From HK1 sp965215295 (lineage in GTDB: Bacteria > Pseudomonadota > Gammaproteobacteria > HK1), in assembly GCA_965215295.1 (NCBI GenBank), contig OZ244045.1, positions 1,922,001-1,986,000 of the forward strand: a stretch of DNA of 64,000 nt. The letters are read 5' to 3'. A program made the position numbers and the translations under genes. Numbering within the stretch: the first letter of the stretch is position 1; every line of letters starts with the position of its first letter. Positions 51,178-59,651 of this stretch are shown in pieces. The notes beneath the pieces were generated by a model. It had not been told where the DNA came from and searched no databases. It saw only the letters and a list, made by a program, of their open reading frames with translations.

Positions 51178-51260
51178 GGGCTCGGGGCGGGACGGGAGAC
51201 GGCGGCGAGCGAAGCCGCCGCGGACGATCCTCGCCATCCGGCGAGGACACGGAGAAGACC

Positions 51261-51677
51261 ATGCGAGCGACCGTGAAATGGCTCGACGGCGTCGCCTTCG
51301 TCGGCGAATCCGGGAGCGGACACGCCATCGTCCTCGACGGTGCGCCCGCGGCGGGGGGCCGCAACGTCGGGCCGCGCCCGCTGGAGGCCCTGCTCATCGG
51401 CCTCGGCGCGTGCAGCGCCTTCGACGTGGTCACGATCCTGCGCAAGGCGCGCCAGGCGGTGACGGACTGCCGGGTGGAGCTGGAAGCGGAGCGCGCGGAC
51501 ACGGTGCCCGCGGTGTTCACGCGCATCCACATGGTGTTCGTGGTGAGCGGCGCGGGACTGCGGGAGAGCGCGGTGCGCCGCGCCGTGGACCTCTCGGCCG
51601 AGAAGTACTGCTCCGCTACCGCGATGCTGCGCGAGACCGTCGAGATTACCCACGCCTACCGGATCGAGCCGGCGTGA
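51261..51677 (+). CDS. OsmC family protein (YhfA-like)
   Basis: 138 residues. The two redox cysteines of OsmC/Ohr-type proteins are in GLGACSAFDVVTILRKARQ and LSAEKYCSATAML, with ITHAYRIEPA at the end. The sequence resembles the YhfA branch encoded beside crp in enterics. Peroxide reduction is the family role, but YhfA itself is uncharacterised. An open frame extends far upstream through trpD/trpC, but the conserved start is ATG 51261 after an AGAAG-type site. Confidence 0.9.
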   Translation: MRATVKWLDGVAFVGESGSGHAIVLDGAPAAGGRNVGPRPLEALLIGLGACSAFDVVTILRKARQAVTDCRVELEAERADTVPAVFTRIHMVFVVSGAGLRESAVRRAVDLSAEKYCSATAMLRETVEITHAYRIEPA

Positions 51678-51725
51678 ACCCCGCGCCGCTGCGGCGCTCG
51701 GCTCCTTCCGTCCAGGCCGTACGGG

Positions 51726-52055
51726 TCACACACTACCGGTCGGGCCGTCGAATATGTCGGTCACGAAGATGGATACCACGTAGAACACGACCAGAAACAT
51801 GTTGAACAGTGGTCCCCTCACCACGTCCCGACCGGTCACCTCGCTGCTTTCCAGAATGACCCGGACCGACCGGATCAGCGCCATATAGTAAACAACCGCA
51901 GCTCCGCCGACCGCGAGCTTTGTCATGGGCAGAAGATCCATGCTGATACGAAACTCTGCCTCGAAAAGCCCGAATCCGAATGCTCCGGTCGCTATTGCCA
52001 GCATCGCGACCGCTTGAGACTGGAAGTGTCGCGATTGCTCTTCGACGACGCTCAT
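51726..52055 (-). CDS. Small membrane protein, about three helices, unknown
   Basis: 109 residues. Hydrophobic stretches VAMLAIATGAFGFGLFEAEF, LAVGGAAVVYYMALIRSV and GPLFNMFLVVFYVVSIFVTDIF predict three transmembrane helices. The N-terminus MSVVEEQSRHFQSQ would be outside the membrane. I do not recognise a family. It overlaps the upstream gene by 4 bp (ATGA), so the pair forms a unit. Base composition looks lower in GC than neighbours. Confidence 0.72.
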   Translation of the reverse strand: MSVVEEQSRHFQSQAVAMLAIATGAFGFGLFEAEFRISMDLLPMTKLAVGGAAVVYYMALIRSVRVILESSEVTGRDVVRGPLFNMFLVVFYVVSIFVTDIFDGPTGSV

Positions 52056-52288
52056 GGTTTCTCGTCACTGTCGCCATGCGAGCGTTCCTGCCGTTCCTGC
52101 CGCTCTATCCACCACACATACATCGACATTCCCGCAGTCGCGCATGTCAGCGTACCCCCAATGAGCACCGCCAGCGCGATCCCCACCGCTGGCGGATAGG
52201 GCGTGTTTTCCGCGGAGAGGATCAGCAGCCAGGTAACCACGCAGCCCACCACCAGGCTGAAACCGGCGAAAAGAAGGCGTCCCATCAC
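52052..52288 (-). CDS. Small two-helix membrane protein, unknown
   Basis: 78 residues with two helices (LLFAGFSLVVGCVVTWLLIL and VGIALAVLIGGTLTCATAGMSMYVWW), then a charged tail ERQERQERSHGDSDEKP. First gene of a two-gene unit with the 51726-52055 gene. No family recognised. It lies between the tryptophan region and an ABC transporter and may be an acquired module. Confidence 0.7.
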   Translation of the reverse strand: MMGRLLFAGFSLVVGCVVTWLLILSAENTPYPPAVGIALAVLIGGTLTCATAGMSMYVWWIERQERQERSHGDSDEKP

Positions 52289-52424
52289 AAGTCTTCCTCG
52301 GTCGGAAAATGCTGCTCCCAGCCATGGTCCGAAGTGTACCGGTCACGCGCCGCGAATGGTGTCCACCGCCATGTAGGCGCCCGTCTTCACTCTTGTAGTC
52401 CCGGGGCCACACCGTGATTCGGTG

Positions 52425-53603
52425 TCAGTCGGCCTTGTAGGGATCCGCCGCGTCGCGCAGGCCGTCACCGAAGAAGTTGAAGGCGAGGACGGTGATCACC
52501 ACCGGGACCACCGGGAACATGAGCCACGGGTAGAGGGCGACGGCGTTGATGTTCTGCGCCTCGGTGAGGAGGACCCCCCAGCTCGTCACCGGCGGGCGCA
52601 GCCCGAGACCCAGGAAGCTGAGCGCGGTCTCGCCGAGGATCATCGCCGGGATCGAGAGCGTCGCCGAGGCGATGAGGTGGCTCATGAAGTTCGGGAGGAG
52701 GTGGCGCGCGATCACCCGGCCCGGACGCGCCCCCATCAGCACCGCGGCGGTGGTGAAGTCCTCCTCGCGCAGCGCCAGCAGCTTCGAGCGCACCGCCCGC
52801 GCGAGCCCCGTCCAGTCGATGAGGCCGAGGATGATGGTGATGCCGAAGAACACCCCGATCGGGCTCCAGGTCACGGGGAGCGCCGCGGAGAGCGCCATCC
52901 ACAGCGGCAGCTCCGGGAACGAGCGGATGATCTCGATGAGCCGCTGGACGAGGCTGTCCACCCAGCCGCCGTAGTAGCCGGCGAGCCCCCCGAGCACCAG
53001 TCCGACCGCGAAGCTCACCGCGATCCCCACCAGCCCGATGGTGAGCGAGACCCGCCCCCCGTGGACGATGCGCGAGAGCACGTCGCGCCCGAGCCGATCG
53101 GTGCCGAGCAGGAACAGCGTGCCCCCGTCCTCGACGCACACCAGGTGGAAGCTCGCCTCCACCAGCCCCCAGAACCGGTAGTCGTCCCCGGAGCACAGGA
53201 ACCGGAGCCGGTACCGCCGCTCGGGGTCCTCGGAGTACTCGCGCTTGAGGTTCTCCATGTTGAGCCGGTACCGAAGGCCGTAGACGAACGGGCCGACGAA
53301 CTCGCCGTCATGGAACAGGCGCACGGACTGGGGCGGGGCGTAGACGTGGTCGCTGTGGCGCGAGTGCAGGTCGTAGGGCGCGATGACCTCGCTCACCAGC
53401 ACCGACAGGTACAGTAGCGCGAGGACCGCCCCGGAGACGACCGCGAGGTGGTGGCGCCTGAACCGCCACCACATCATCCGCCACTGCGAGGCGAGGAAGA
53501 ACCGCTCCTGCTCCGGGGTCAGCGCCTCGATCGAATGCGGATCGAAGGGATCCGCCGAGACGTAGTGCTCCAGGCGGCCGCCCGCGGCGTTCACGGGACT
53601 CAT
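52425..53603 (-). CDS. Peptide-type ABC transporter permease (OppC-like)
   Basis: 392 residues from ATG 53603. One N-terminal helix (HLAVVSGAVLALLYLSVLVSE), a long periplasmic insertion of about 110 residues (SDHVYAPPQSV to CVEDGGTLFLLG), then the binding-protein-dependent permease core with the EAA-type loop AAVLMGARPGRVIARHLLPN. OppC-class permeases pair with OppB to import peptides. It is the last gene of the transporter cluster. Confidence 0.9.
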   Translation of the reverse strand: MSPVNAAGGRLEHYVSADPFDPHSIEALTPEQERFFLASQWRMMWWRFRRHHLAVVSGAVLALLYLSVLVSEVIAPYDLHSRHSDHVYAPPQSVRLFHDGEFVGPFVYGLRYRLNMENLKREYSEDPERRYRLRFLCSGDDYRFWGLVEASFHLVCVEDGGTLFLLGTDRLGRDVLSRIVHGGRVSLTIGLVGIAVSFAVGLVLGGLAGYYGGWVDSLVQRLIEIIRSFPELPLWMALSAALPVTWSPIGVFFGITIILGLIDWTGLARAVRSKLLALREEDFTTAAVLMGARPGRVIARHLLPNFMSHLIASATLSIPAMILGETALSFLGLGLRPPVTSWGVLLTEAQNINAVALYPWLMFPVVPVVITVLAFNFFGDGLRDAADPYKAD

Positions 53604-53748
53604 CGCCTCGCGCCCCCGGCCGCGACCGAAGGCGACCCGCCCGCCGTACCGGCCATCGCGCGGGTCGCGCCCGTGCGGCTCATGGCGCCGCGCCCGCGCC
53701 GGGATCCGCACCCTGGACCGCGCCGCTCGGGTCCATGCCGGCGCCCCC

Positions 53749-54747
53749 TCACCGCCGCGTCCCTCCCCCGAGCCGGATCCTCGGGTCGAGCGCCGCGAGG
53801 GCGAGGTCGGACAGGAACATCCCGACCACGGTGAGGACCGCGAGGAACATGAGGAAGGAGCCGGCGAGGTACATGTCCTGGCTCTGGAGCGCCCGCACCA
53901 GCATCGGCCCGGTGGTCGGCAGCGACAGCACCACCGACACGATGGCGGCGCCGGAGATCACCTGCGGCAGCAGGTTGCCGATGTCCGCGATGAACGGGTT
54001 GAGCGACATCCGCAGCGGGTACTTCACCAGTAGCCGGAACGGCGGCAGCCCCTTCGCCCGCCCCGTCACCACGTACTGCTTCTGCAGCTCGTCGAGCAGG
54101 TTCGCGCGCAGCCGCCGGATCATGGCCGCGGTCCCCGAGGTGCCGATGACCACCACCGGGATCCAGAGATGCTCCAGCACCGACACGAACTTCGGCCAGC
54201 TCATCGGCTGGTCGATGAACTCCGGGTCCATCAGCCCGCCGATCGAGGTGCCGAACATCACGTTCGCGAAGTACAGCAGCACCAGGGCGAGGAGGAAGTT
54301 CGGCGTCGCGAGCCCGAGGAAGCCGATGAACGTCAGGCCGTGGTCCCCCCAACCGTACTGGTGGGTCGCGGAGTAGACCCCGATGGGAAAGGAGACGACC
54401 CAGGTGAAGACGATGGTCGAGAACGAGAGCAGGAAGGTCAGGAACAGCCGGTCCCCGACCACCTCGTCGACCGGAAGATCGTGCTCGAAGGAGTAGCCGA
54501 AATCCCCTTGCAGCATCCCGAGCACCCAGGTCGCGTACTGCTCCACCACCGGGCGGTCCAGCCCGTACTGCCGGCGCAGGAACTCGACCTTCTCCTGCGA
54601 CACCTTCTCGCCGGTCGCCTCCAGCTCGGCGATGTACGACGTGAGGTAGTCGCCCTCGGGAAGCTGGATGATGGTGAATACGAGCGCACTGATGACCACC
54701 AGGGTGGGGATCATCACGAAGAGGCGCCGGACGGTGTATTGCAGCAT
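53749..54747 (-). CDS. Peptide-type ABC transporter permease (OppB-like)
   Basis: 332 residues. The N-terminal helix YTVRRLFVMIPTLVVISALV and the permease loop VVTGRAKGLPPFRLLVKYPLRMSLNPF mark the OppB/DppB class. Six helices are expected. It precedes the OppC-like gene and follows the binding protein. Confidence 0.92.
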   Translation of the reverse strand: MLQYTVRRLFVMIPTLVVISALVFTIIQLPEGDYLTSYIAELEATGEKVSQEKVEFLRRQYGLDRPVVEQYATWVLGMLQGDFGYSFEHDLPVDEVVGDRLFLTFLLSFSTIVFTWVVSFPIGVYSATHQYGWGDHGLTFIGFLGLATPNFLLALVLLYFANVMFGTSIGGLMDPEFIDQPMSWPKFVSVLEHLWIPVVVIGTSGTAAMIRRLRANLLDELQKQYVVTGRAKGLPPFRLLVKYPLRMSLNPFIADIGNLLPQVISGAAIVSVVLSLPTTGPMLVRALQSQDMYLAGSFLMFLAVLTVVGMFLSDLALAALDPRIRLGGGTRR

Positions 54748-54754
54748 GGCCCGC

Positions 54755-54938
54755 TCAGTCCTCGAACCGGAACGGGTCCGGGCGGTCGATGCCGAAGCGG
54801 GCGCCGGGGCCCCGGCCGGAGGTCGCCCTCCCGGGGAACGCGAAGCTGCGCCGGACGACAGGTCGATGCACGGGCGGGGCGCCTCAGTCCTCGAACCAGA
54901 AGGTATCGGGGCGGTAGATGCCGAAGTGCGCGCCGGGA
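54755..54938. repeat. Duplicated 3' end of the peptide-binding protein gene
   Basis: The last codons and stop of the binding-protein gene (54884-54938 region) recur at 54755-54809, a 129 bp period. The downstream copy would encode a tail GARFGIDRPDPFRFED* against GAHFGIYRPDTFWFED*. It is diverged and non-coding, a remnant of a tandem duplication. Confidence 0.8.
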
Positions 54939-56800
54939 TCCCAGTTGTAGATCCCCTTCTCCGGCACGTTGCGCAGCCGCGCGTCCACCACCACCGGCTG
55001 CGGCACGCCGGAGACGATCCCGATGCTGAACACGTTGTCGGCGCGGACCTCGAGCATGCGCTCCCAGACCGCGCGCCGGGCGGCGGTGTCCGGCACCGAG
55101 AGCCAGCGCCGGCTGAGCGCGGCGAGGGCGCGCGCCGGTTCGAGCGCCGGGGGCTCGCCCGCCGCCCCCGCCTTCTCGTAGTACTCCCCCCACCTCGGCC
55201 ACTGGTACTGCTCCTGGCGCGTCGGGGCGAGGTCGCGCGGGCTCATGTCGGGCACCGGCAACCCGTTCTCGAGCCCCCCCCACACCGAGACCACGGTCTG
55301 CCCGGAGTAGATGCGGTTCCTGAACACCTCGCGCTGCAGGGGCTTGGAGAACAGCTTCACCCCGGCCTCCTTCCACGTCCAGCCGACGAGCTCCAGAACG
55401 TCGGTCTGCTCGGTGTCCTCGCCCGCGGTCTCGACGACGATCTCGATCGGCCTGCCGTCCGGCATGAGCCGGATCCCGTCGTCGTTGCGGCGGACGAGCC
55501 CGATCTCGTCGAGGAGCGCGTTCGCGGCGTCGAGGTCGAACCGCGCCCACCGCTTCCTGTACTCCTCCTTGTACAGGGGGCTCTTCGCGTGCACGGTGTC
55601 GTTGCCCTCGGTCGCGAGTCCGAAGTAGAGCACCTGGTTGATCTCGTGGCGGTCGATCGCGAGCGAGAGCGCGCGGCGGAAGCGTACGTCGCGCAGCAGG
55701 GCGCGCCAGCCGGGATCCTCGGTGTTGAGATTGGGATAGAGCGCGACGTGCGCGCCCTTGGTGGTCTCCCACAGCCGCACCCGCTTCGCGCTCCGCTCCT
55801 CGTTCTGCTTGAGGAAGGTGTAGTCCTTGAAGGCGAGGTGGCGCGCCTGGAGGTCCGACTCCCCCGCCCCGGTCTTCGCGGGGATGAGGTTGCCGTCGGC
55901 GACGTTCATGATCACCCGGTCGATGTAGGGCAGTTGCCGGCCGTTCGTATCCACCCGGTGGAACCAGGGGTTGCGGACGAACACGTAGCGCTGGGAGGGC
56001 GGCGCCGTCTCGTTGACCCAGGGCTGGAGGCTCGGCAGCTCCGGATTCGTGTTCTTGTAGGGCCGGAAGCGGTTCACGTGGACGGCGGCCCAGTTGCGCC
56101 GCCCTTCCTCGCGCGCCCGCGCCTCGAGCGCCGCCACGTCCGCGTAACGGGCGTGGAACGCCGCGAGGTAGTGGGCGGGGGCGTACAGCGGCTCGGGCCG
56201 CGCGCCGGCGAGCGCCGGGAGGAAGAACGGGTTGGGCCGCGACCACGCATAGCGCACCGTGTGCTCGTCGAGCACCTCGAAGCGCGGCGGCTCGCCCCCG
56301 GCGAGAAAGGCGGCGGGCGGACCGAACGGCGCGAGGTCCTCGTTGGTGGCGATGTCCTCCCAGTAGTAGCGGAAGTCCTCGCTCGTGAACGGATGGCCGT
56401 CCGACCACCGGTGGCCGGGACGGAGTCGCAGGGTGAAGACGCGCCCCCGCTCGACGTCCACGCCTTCCAGGATGTCGGGGACGATGCGGTAGTCGCGGTC
56501 GTACCCGACCAGCCGCGCGTAGCCGTAGACGACCATCAGGCGCACGTCCTTGGACCGGCCCATCAGCAGCCGCAGCTCCCCCCCGTGGCGTCCGGGCGCG
56601 AGTCCGTCCCCGTCGAGCGGGATGACGCGCGGACGCGCCGGCAGGCGCCGCTCGACGGGAGGAAGCTCGCCATCGGCGACCCGCTCGGCGAGGGAGGGAA
56701 CCTCGACGTACGGCGCCGCGGCCGCCTCCACCCTCGGGAACCCGGCGAGAAGCGCCATGCCGGTCAGGCTCGCCGCGAGCATGCGGCGGACCGGATCCAT
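54884..56800 (-). CDS. Periplasmic oligopeptide-binding protein (SBP family 5)
   Basis: 638 residues from ATG 56800 with a signal peptide (MLAASLTGMALLAGFPRVEA). Family 5 features: LRPGHRWSDGHPFTSEDFRYYWEDI, FRRALSLAIDRHEINQVLYFG and PDGRPIEIVVETAG. The length and lack of a lipobox fit YejA-type or large dipeptide-binding proteins. An upstream open frame is only a frame shadow of the ATPase gene. The ligand is unknown, peptides or related compounds. Confidence 0.9.
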   Translation of the reverse strand: MDPVRRMLAASLTGMALLAGFPRVEAAAAPYVEVPSLAERVADGELPPVERRLPARPRVIPLDGDGLAPGRHGGELRLLMGRSKDVRLMVVYGYARLVGYDRDYRIVPDILEGVDVERGRVFTLRLRPGHRWSDGHPFTSEDFRYYWEDIATNEDLAPFGPPAAFLAGGEPPRFEVLDEHTVRYAWSRPNPFFLPALAGARPEPLYAPAHYLAAFHARYADVAALEARAREEGRRNWAAVHVNRFRPYKNTNPELPSLQPWVNETAPPSQRYVFVRNPWFHRVDTNGRQLPYIDRVIMNVADGNLIPAKTGAGESDLQARHLAFKDYTFLKQNEERSAKRVRLWETTKGAHVALYPNLNTEDPGWRALLRDVRFRRALSLAIDRHEINQVLYFGLATEGNDTVHAKSPLYKEEYRKRWARFDLDAANALLDEIGLVRRNDDGIRLMPDGRPIEIVVETAGEDTEQTDVLELVGWTWKEAGVKLFSKPLQREVFRNRIYSGQTVVSVWGGLENGLPVPDMSPRDLAPTRQEQYQWPRWGEYYEKAGAAGEPPALEPARALAALSRRWLSVPDTAARRAVWERMLEVRADNVFSIGIVSGVPQPVVVDARLRNVPEKGIYNWDPGAHFGIYRPDTFWFED

Positions 56801-57069
56801 GAATGGCGACTTTGAGCGGGATGGATTCCCGCTTTCGCGGGAATGACGTCCTTTTCGTTCCGCGGTCGCAGTCATCCCAGCGCGAATCGTCATCTCTGCG
56901 CAAGCCGTTGTCCCTGTGCGAGCCGCGATCTCCACGCACGCATTCATTCCCGCGAAGCTCGTCCCCGACCCTGACCGGGGAGCGGGAATCCATCGACGGA
57001 GCTCCGGATGCCCCGGACCCCGAACCCCGGACGCCCTCCCGTCCGTCCGGTCGTACCGCGCCCCCGGGA
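56801..57069. repeat. Intergenic CATTCCCGCG-type palindromic repeats
   Basis: Between the ATPase and the binding-protein gene are two palindromes: TGGATTCCCGCTTTCGCGGG with AATGA (from about 56821) and, inverted, CATTCCCGCGAAGC to AGCGGGAATCCA (about 56946-56993). The outer ends are inverted repeats of each other. This resembles the widespread ATTCCCGCGAAAGCGGGAAT intergenic repeats of proteobacteria. No gene lies here. Confidence 0.7.
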
Positions 57070-58950
57070 TCATGTCCGCAGCTCCCCGCTCGCCCGCACC
57101 GAGTGCCCCGGCGAGACCTCGACGAGCTCCGGCCGCCGGCCGGGGCGGACCGTGAACGGCTCCGGCCAGTCCTCGGGATTCGAGACCTTGCCCTCCATCA
57201 GCGCCGCGAGGTCGAGGCGGGCCGAGGGGTCGGTGCGGGGCACCGCCGCGAGCAGGGCCCGGGTGTAGGGGTGCACCGGCTCCTCGAACAGCAGCGCGCG
57301 CGGCGCCACCTCCACCAAGTGCCCCGCGCACATCACCGCGATGCGGTCCGCCATGTAGTCGACCACCGCGAGGTTGTGGGAGATGAACAGGTACGTGAGC
57401 CCGAGGTCCGACTGGAGGTCCTTCAGCAGGTTCAGGATCTGCGCCTGCACCGACACGTCGAGGGCGGAGACCGGCTCGTCGCAGATGATGATCCCGGGGT
57501 TGAGGGCGAGGGCGCGGGCGATCCCGATCCGCTGCCGCTGCCCTCCCGAGAAGCTGTGCGGGTAGCGGGAGAGGAAGCGCGGGTCGAGGCCGACGTGGCC
57601 CATCAGCTCCTGCACGATCGCCGCGCGTTCCGCACGGTCGCCGACGCGGTGGATGACGAGGGGTTCGCTGATGATGTCGAACACCGTCATGCGGGGGTTG
57701 AGCGAGCTCACCGGATCCTGGAACACGTACTGTACCCGGCGCCGGAACGCGGCCAGCGCCTCGCCTTCGAGGCCGAACAGGGAGAAGCCGCCGCCGGCCT
57801 CGTGGTACGTCGCCTCCCCCGCGTCCGGCTCGACCACGCACATCAGGATCTTGCTGACGGTGGTCTTGCCGCATCCGCTCTCGCCGACGAGCCCGAGGCA
57901 CTCGCCGCGGCGCAGATCGAAGCTCACCCCGTCGAGGGCGCGGACCGGCGCGCCCGCCTTCGCACCGAGCCACCCCGCCTTCCGGATCGTGTAGGTCTTC
58001 GAGAGGTCGCGCACCGTGAGCATCGGCTCGCCCACCGCGACCGCGGCCGCTTCGTCCCGCCCGGCGCGCACGTATCCCCGGGAGGAGCGTTCCACCTCGC
58101 GGATGGGGGTCAGGCGCTCGCCGCGGTCGAGGCCGATCCGCGGCACCGCGCGCATCAGCGCCTTCAGGTACGGATGGCGCGGGTCCGAGTAGAGGTCCGA
58201 CAGCTCCCCCCGCTCCATGAGCCGCCCGTGGTAGACCACGACGACCTCGTCGGCCATGTTCGCCACCACCCCGAGGTCGTGGGTGATGAGCAGCACCGCC
58301 ATGTGGAGCTCGGATTGCAGGTCGCCGATGAGCTTCAGGATCTGGGCCTGGATGGTCACGTCGAGCGCGGTGGTCGGCTCGTCCGCGATGAGCAGCGCCG
58401 GGCGGCACACCAGCGCCATCGCGATCATCGCACGCTGGCGCAGCCCCCCCGAGAGCTCGAACGGGTAGGTGTCGAGAGCCTTGGCGGGGTTGGGGAACCC
58501 GACCATGCCGAGCATCTCCGCCGCGAGGCCGCGCGCCCCGGCACGGGTCGCGTCGCGGTGCAGGCGCACCGCTTCGCCGATCTGGTCGCCGATCGTGTGC
58601 AGCGGCGAGAGCGAGGTCATCGGCTCCTGGAAGATCATCGAGATCCGCCCGCCGCGGATCTCGCGCATCACGGCGCTGTCGGGGTCGAGCGCCGCGACGT
58701 CGACGCCCTGCGCGTCCCGCGGGTCGGCGCGGAAGCGGATCTCGCCCCCGCTCACCCGGGCCACGCGCGGCAGGATCCCCATGATCGACTGGGAGATCAC
58801 GGACTTCCCGGACCCGGACTCGCCGACCAGGGCGACGGTCTTCCCGTGGGGGACGCGGAACGACACCCCGTCGACGGCCCGCAGCACCCCCTGGCCGTGC
58901 AGCCGGAACTCGACCCGCAGGTCCGAGACTTCGAGGACGTTGCCGCTCAC
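57070..58950 (-). CDS. Fused double ATPase of peptide ABC transporter (OppDF/YejF-like)
   Basis: 626 residues with two complete ABC domains. The first has Walker A GESGSGKSVISQS, signature LSGGLRQRAM and Walker B LLIADEPTTAL; the second has GESGCGKTTVSKI, FSGGQRQRIG and IIICDEPVSAL. Both carry the OppD/OppF tail (HPYLKALMRAVP, HPYTRALLAAVP). The layout matches YejF. It is the first gene of the cluster (double ATPase, binding protein, OppB-like, OppC-like), a complete importer. Confidence 0.94.
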   Translation of the reverse strand: MSGNVLEVSDLRVEFRLHGQGVLRAVDGVSFRVPHGKTVALVGESGSGKSVISQSIMGILPRVARVSGGEIRFRADPRDAQGVDVAALDPDSAVMREIRGGRISMIFQEPMTSLSPLHTIGDQIGEAVRLHRDATRAGARGLAAEMLGMVGFPNPAKALDTYPFELSGGLRQRAMIAMALVCRPALLIADEPTTALDVTIQAQILKLIGDLQSELHMAVLLITHDLGVVANMADEVVVVYHGRLMERGELSDLYSDPRHPYLKALMRAVPRIGLDRGERLTPIREVERSSRGYVRAGRDEAAAVAVGEPMLTVRDLSKTYTIRKAGWLGAKAGAPVRALDGVSFDLRRGECLGLVGESGCGKTTVSKILMCVVEPDAGEATYHEAGGGFSLFGLEGEALAAFRRRVQYVFQDPVSSLNPRMTVFDIISEPLVIHRVGDRAERAAIVQELMGHVGLDPRFLSRYPHSFSGGQRQRIGIARALALNPGIIICDEPVSALDVSVQAQILNLLKDLQSDLGLTYLFISHNLAVVDYMADRIAVMCAGHLVEVAPRALLFEEPVHPYTRALLAAVPRTDPSARLDLAALMEGKVSNPEDWPEPFTVRPGRRPELVEVSPGHSVRASGELRT

Positions 58951-59053
58951 GCCGGGGTACCGGCGCCCGCGGACCGGTGCGGCAGGCGGACCGGCACGCG
59001 GCCGGCGCCACGCAGTCCTCCCGGAACGCAGGGCCGGAACCCGATCCGCATCG

Positions 59054-59578
59054 TCAGAGCCTCGACGGGGCGGACGCCGATGCCGGACCGCTTCCGTTCG
59101 GCGTCCCGGCCGTCATCCCCAGGGCATCGAGGTTCGCGCGGGTCGCCGGGTCGAACTCCAGCCCGCGACGCGACGCGGCGCTCCAGGCGCGGCCGACCAG
59201 GTCGTCGAACCGCTCCAGCCTCGAGTCGACGCGCAGGGTCGCGGCGGGACTCGCGATCCTGAGCTCCATCCAGCCGCGGGCGCCGTCGCGCCGGGTCGAG
59301 AAGTAGGCGAGCCCGAACCGGGTCACCTCGTTCCAGGCGATGCGGCGGCGCGGCGGCGAGACCCACAGGCCGTCCTCGTCGGTTTCGACCCGGATGCCTT
59401 GACGGCGAATCACGCCGATCCCGTGGACCGCGAAGGCGAGGCCCATCGCCCCGAGGAGCCAGGTGGTGAACGCCGGCAGCTCGAACAGCGCCAGCGGCGG
59501 AAGCGACAGAACGAGCCCGGTTCCGGACACCAGGTAATCCGGGACCATCGCGGACGGCGGATAGCGAAGCTGCGTCAT
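59054..59578 (-). CDS. PH-like domain membrane protein, unknown
   Basis: 174 residues from ATG 59578. Two adjacent hydrophobic stretches (LVSGTGLVLSLPPLALFELP and FTTWLLGAMGLAFAVHGIGV) precede a beta-rich region (IRVETDEDGLWVSPPRRRIAWNEVTRFG) resembling bacterial PH domains. I cannot assign a function. It lies 74 bp from the transposase stop. Confidence 0.7.
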   Translation of the reverse strand: MTQLRYPPSAMVPDYLVSGTGLVLSLPPLALFELPAFTTWLLGAMGLAFAVHGIGVIRRQGIRVETDEDGLWVSPPRRRIAWNEVTRFGLAYFSTRRDGARGWMELRIASPAATLRVDSRLERFDDLVGRAWSAASRRGLEFDPATRANLDALGMTAGTPNGSGPASASAPSRL

Positions 59579-59651
59579 TCGAGTCCCGTTGCGCGCGGAG
59601 CGGATCGACAAGCCGGCGGCCCGGGCCGAACGATACTTCGCCCGATCGGCG

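Noticed and set aside
48867..51260. Long open frame running through trpD and trpC into the OsmC gene
   Set aside because: It is in another frame from trpD and trpC, which are certain. Only its last 138 codons (from 51261) match a known family.
52409..52425. Terminator after the transporter operon (ACACCG-TGATT-CGGTGT)
   Set aside because: The stem is only 6 bp, overlaps the stop codon and has no T-run.
56801..59011. Long N-terminal extension of the peptide-binding protein (1375-residue frame)
   Set aside because: The extension is an out-of-frame reading of the ATPase gene; the signal peptide starts at 56800.
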